Origin: Sphingobacterium faecium
GTDB lineage: Bacteria > Bacteroidota > Bacteroidia > Sphingobacteriales > Sphingobacteriaceae
Assembly (NCBI RefSeq): GCF_003054045.1
Contig: NZ_QBKH01000001.1
Location: 496,001 to 560,000, forward strand
Direction of reading: 5' to 3'
Length of the DNA stretch: 64,000 bases
Part shown: positions 62,996 to 64,000 of the stretch, in pieces
Position numbering within the stretch: position 1 is the stretch's first letter
Layout of the letters: the number at the start of each line of letters is the position of its first letter
Notes under the pieces: model-generated
Databases searched by the model: none
The model's input: only the letters and a program-made list of their open reading frames with translations
Told to the model about the DNA's origin: nothing
Made by a program: the position numbers and the translations under genes

Positions 62996-64000
62996 ATGGA
63001 AATTAATCTTTTAAATTCTGCTAAAGAATTTTTTAACGATGATATCTTGTCTAAGCTCGGTAATTCCGTAGGAGAAGATAAAGAAAATGTAAGGACTGCA
63101 ATTAATGCAATTGTGCCTGCTGTTTTTATTGGTTTACAAAAGGAATCAGGGATAGGTTTGAGTTCTATTGTTGAAAAAGCTAAACAATATTATGGAGATT
63201 TTAATTTTAGTGACTTCTTAAAGACAAATTCAGAAACCGGTCGCATCAATGGGTTGGTAGATGCAGAGCCTCTAGAGCCACATCATAATGATTTATTAAG
63301 TTCAATTTTTGGAGATAAACTGAATACTATTATTTCCTCGCTATCAAGTTTTGTTGGAGGCAATGGATCGACTGTTGAGAAATTATTGAATCTTTCCCTC
63401 CCGGCCGTATTTTCAAGTTTGACACAAAATGGAACCAATTGGAGCGTAAGTTCCATTGGCAGATTGTTGGATGAAAATAAACATCATTTTACAGCAGCTT
63501 TACCATCAGGTCTAGGTCTTGCGGTATTTGGAACTTCCTTTGCTCATGATGATCAGATAACATCATCGACAACTGACGGGATACCCCATGAAAGTACAAC
63601 ACCCGATATCCCGGTAACTGATAAACCAGTAGAAGCTATACTCGTATCAGTTCCACTCGCTAAAAAGGACGAACCACCTGTAAGTCATCCAAGCGATGTC
63701 ACAGATGAGGCTGTTGCTAAGGATGAAGAATTGACTGTGGTGACCCCACCAGTTGTTTCTCCTGCGGAAGCAACACATGATGAACCGTTAACTGTTGTGC
63801 CACCAGTAGTGCCTCCAATTGATCATGTGCCAATTATTCCTCCTCCTCCAGCAGGGCCTACTGTGGATCCTTTGCATACCGAAACTCCACCATCAGGTGG
63901 TGGTGGAATCTGGAAGATCTTGATACCAATTGTTATCATTGCGGTTCTATGGTTCTTATTTGGAAAAGGTTGCAAAGGAGATAAGGATCAGGTTGCAGCA
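62996..64000 (+). CDS. DUF937 domain protein with Pro-rich linker and membrane segment (3' end outside window)
   Basis: The frame opens at the ATG at 62996 and is still open at the window end (335 codons seen). Residues about 8-175 are DUF937 (EFFNDDILSKLGNSVGEDKE, AINAIVPAVFIGLQKESG, LLNLSLPAVFSSLTQNG, ALPSGLGLAVFG). Residues about 190-300 are Pro/Thr/Val-rich linkers, and a GGGG-tipped membrane segment follows (IWKILIPIVIIAVLWFLFGK). In Bacteroidota this architecture usually continues into an OmpA-like peptidoglycan-binding domain, which would lie beyond the window. Confidence 0.85.
   Translation, partial: MEINLLNSAKEFFNDDILSKLGNSVGEDKENVRTAINAIVPAVFIGLQKESGIGLSSIVEKAKQYYGDFNFSDFLKTNSETGRINGLVDAEPLEPHHNDLLSSIFGDKLNTIISSLSSFVGGNGSTVEKLLNLSLPAVFSSLTQNGTNWSVSSIGRLLDENKHHFTAALPSGLGLAVFGTSFAHDDQITSSTTDGIPHESTTPDIPVTDKPVEAILVSVPLAKKDEPPVSHPSDVTDEAVAKDEELTVVTPPVVSPAEATHDEPLTVVPPVVPPIDHVPIIPPPPAGPTVDPLHTETPPSGGGGIWKILIPIVIIAVLWFLFGKGCKGDKDQVAA

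Overview
The window is about 64 kb of AT-rich chromosomal DNA from a member of the Bacteroidota, most likely a Sphingobacteriaceae such as Sphingobacterium. The evidence is the TAnnTTTG promoter boxes, several family-specific proteins (DUF3050, DUF1543, DUF4249, DUF6265, DUF4377+META, short AMP nucleosidase), CarboxypepD_reg/plug-type TonB receptors, and a tmRNA whose tag reads GEENYALAA. I see no rRNA, tRNA, IS element, phage block or CRISPR array. It reads as a core chromosome with small accessory insertions.

Layout. 1-2.8 kb: a DUF3050 protein (cut by the window edge), an endonuclease/exonuclease/phosphatase enzyme, an FKBP prolyl isomerase and FolB. 2.97-4.4 kb: a strikingly AT-rich stretch without convincing genes. 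4.4-12.7 kb: cyclophilin, metallophosphoesterase, DUF808 membrane protein, an LRR/NTF2-like protein, small membrane and regulatory proteins, an alpha/beta hydrolase and a penicillin-acylase-like amidase. 12.8-18.6 kb: tmRNA, a Lys/Ala/Pro protein with seven 96-bp tandem repeats, an M3 oligopeptidase, a class A beta-lactamase-like enzyme and DUF1543. 18.7-22.3 kb: two paralogous amidohydrolases flanking an AraC regulator. 22.5-29 kb: J-domain/KTSC protein, cystathionine beta-synthase, AMP nucleosidase, ClpX-ClpP, an orphan HsdR-N nuclease-fold protein and HolA.

29.2-33.8 kb is a tetR-tolC-emrA-emrB efflux operon whose promoter lies inside two identical tandem palindromes. A second tolC-emrA-MFS operon (43.2-47.1 kb) has no regulator and a motif-poor MFS subunit. 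A third tolC-adaptor pair (56.2-58.9 kb) has no pump at all. Between and after them lie a large TonB receptor, a metzincin-like discoidin lipoprotein, an ABC-F protein, PEGA and zf-TFIIB proteins, MaoC, a TlpA-like thioredoxin, a PEP-mutase-like protein, a secreted propeller-like protein/esterase pair, a TonB receptor-DUF4249 pair, a polysaccharide deacetylase, an HHH-apt-terC operon, alkaline phosphatase and the start of a DUF937 protein.

The overall theme is envelope traffic (three TolC systems, two TonB receptors, secreted hydrolases) mixed with housekeeping protein and nucleotide quality control (Clp, tmRNA, prolyl isomerases, Amn, Apt). I found no clear previously undescribed defence or mobile system. 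The most interesting items are the tandem operator/promoter, the degenerate MFS and orphan efflux modules, the duplicated amidohydrolases, the atypical beta-lactamase and metzincin, the promoter embedded in a terminator, and the AT-rich gene desert.
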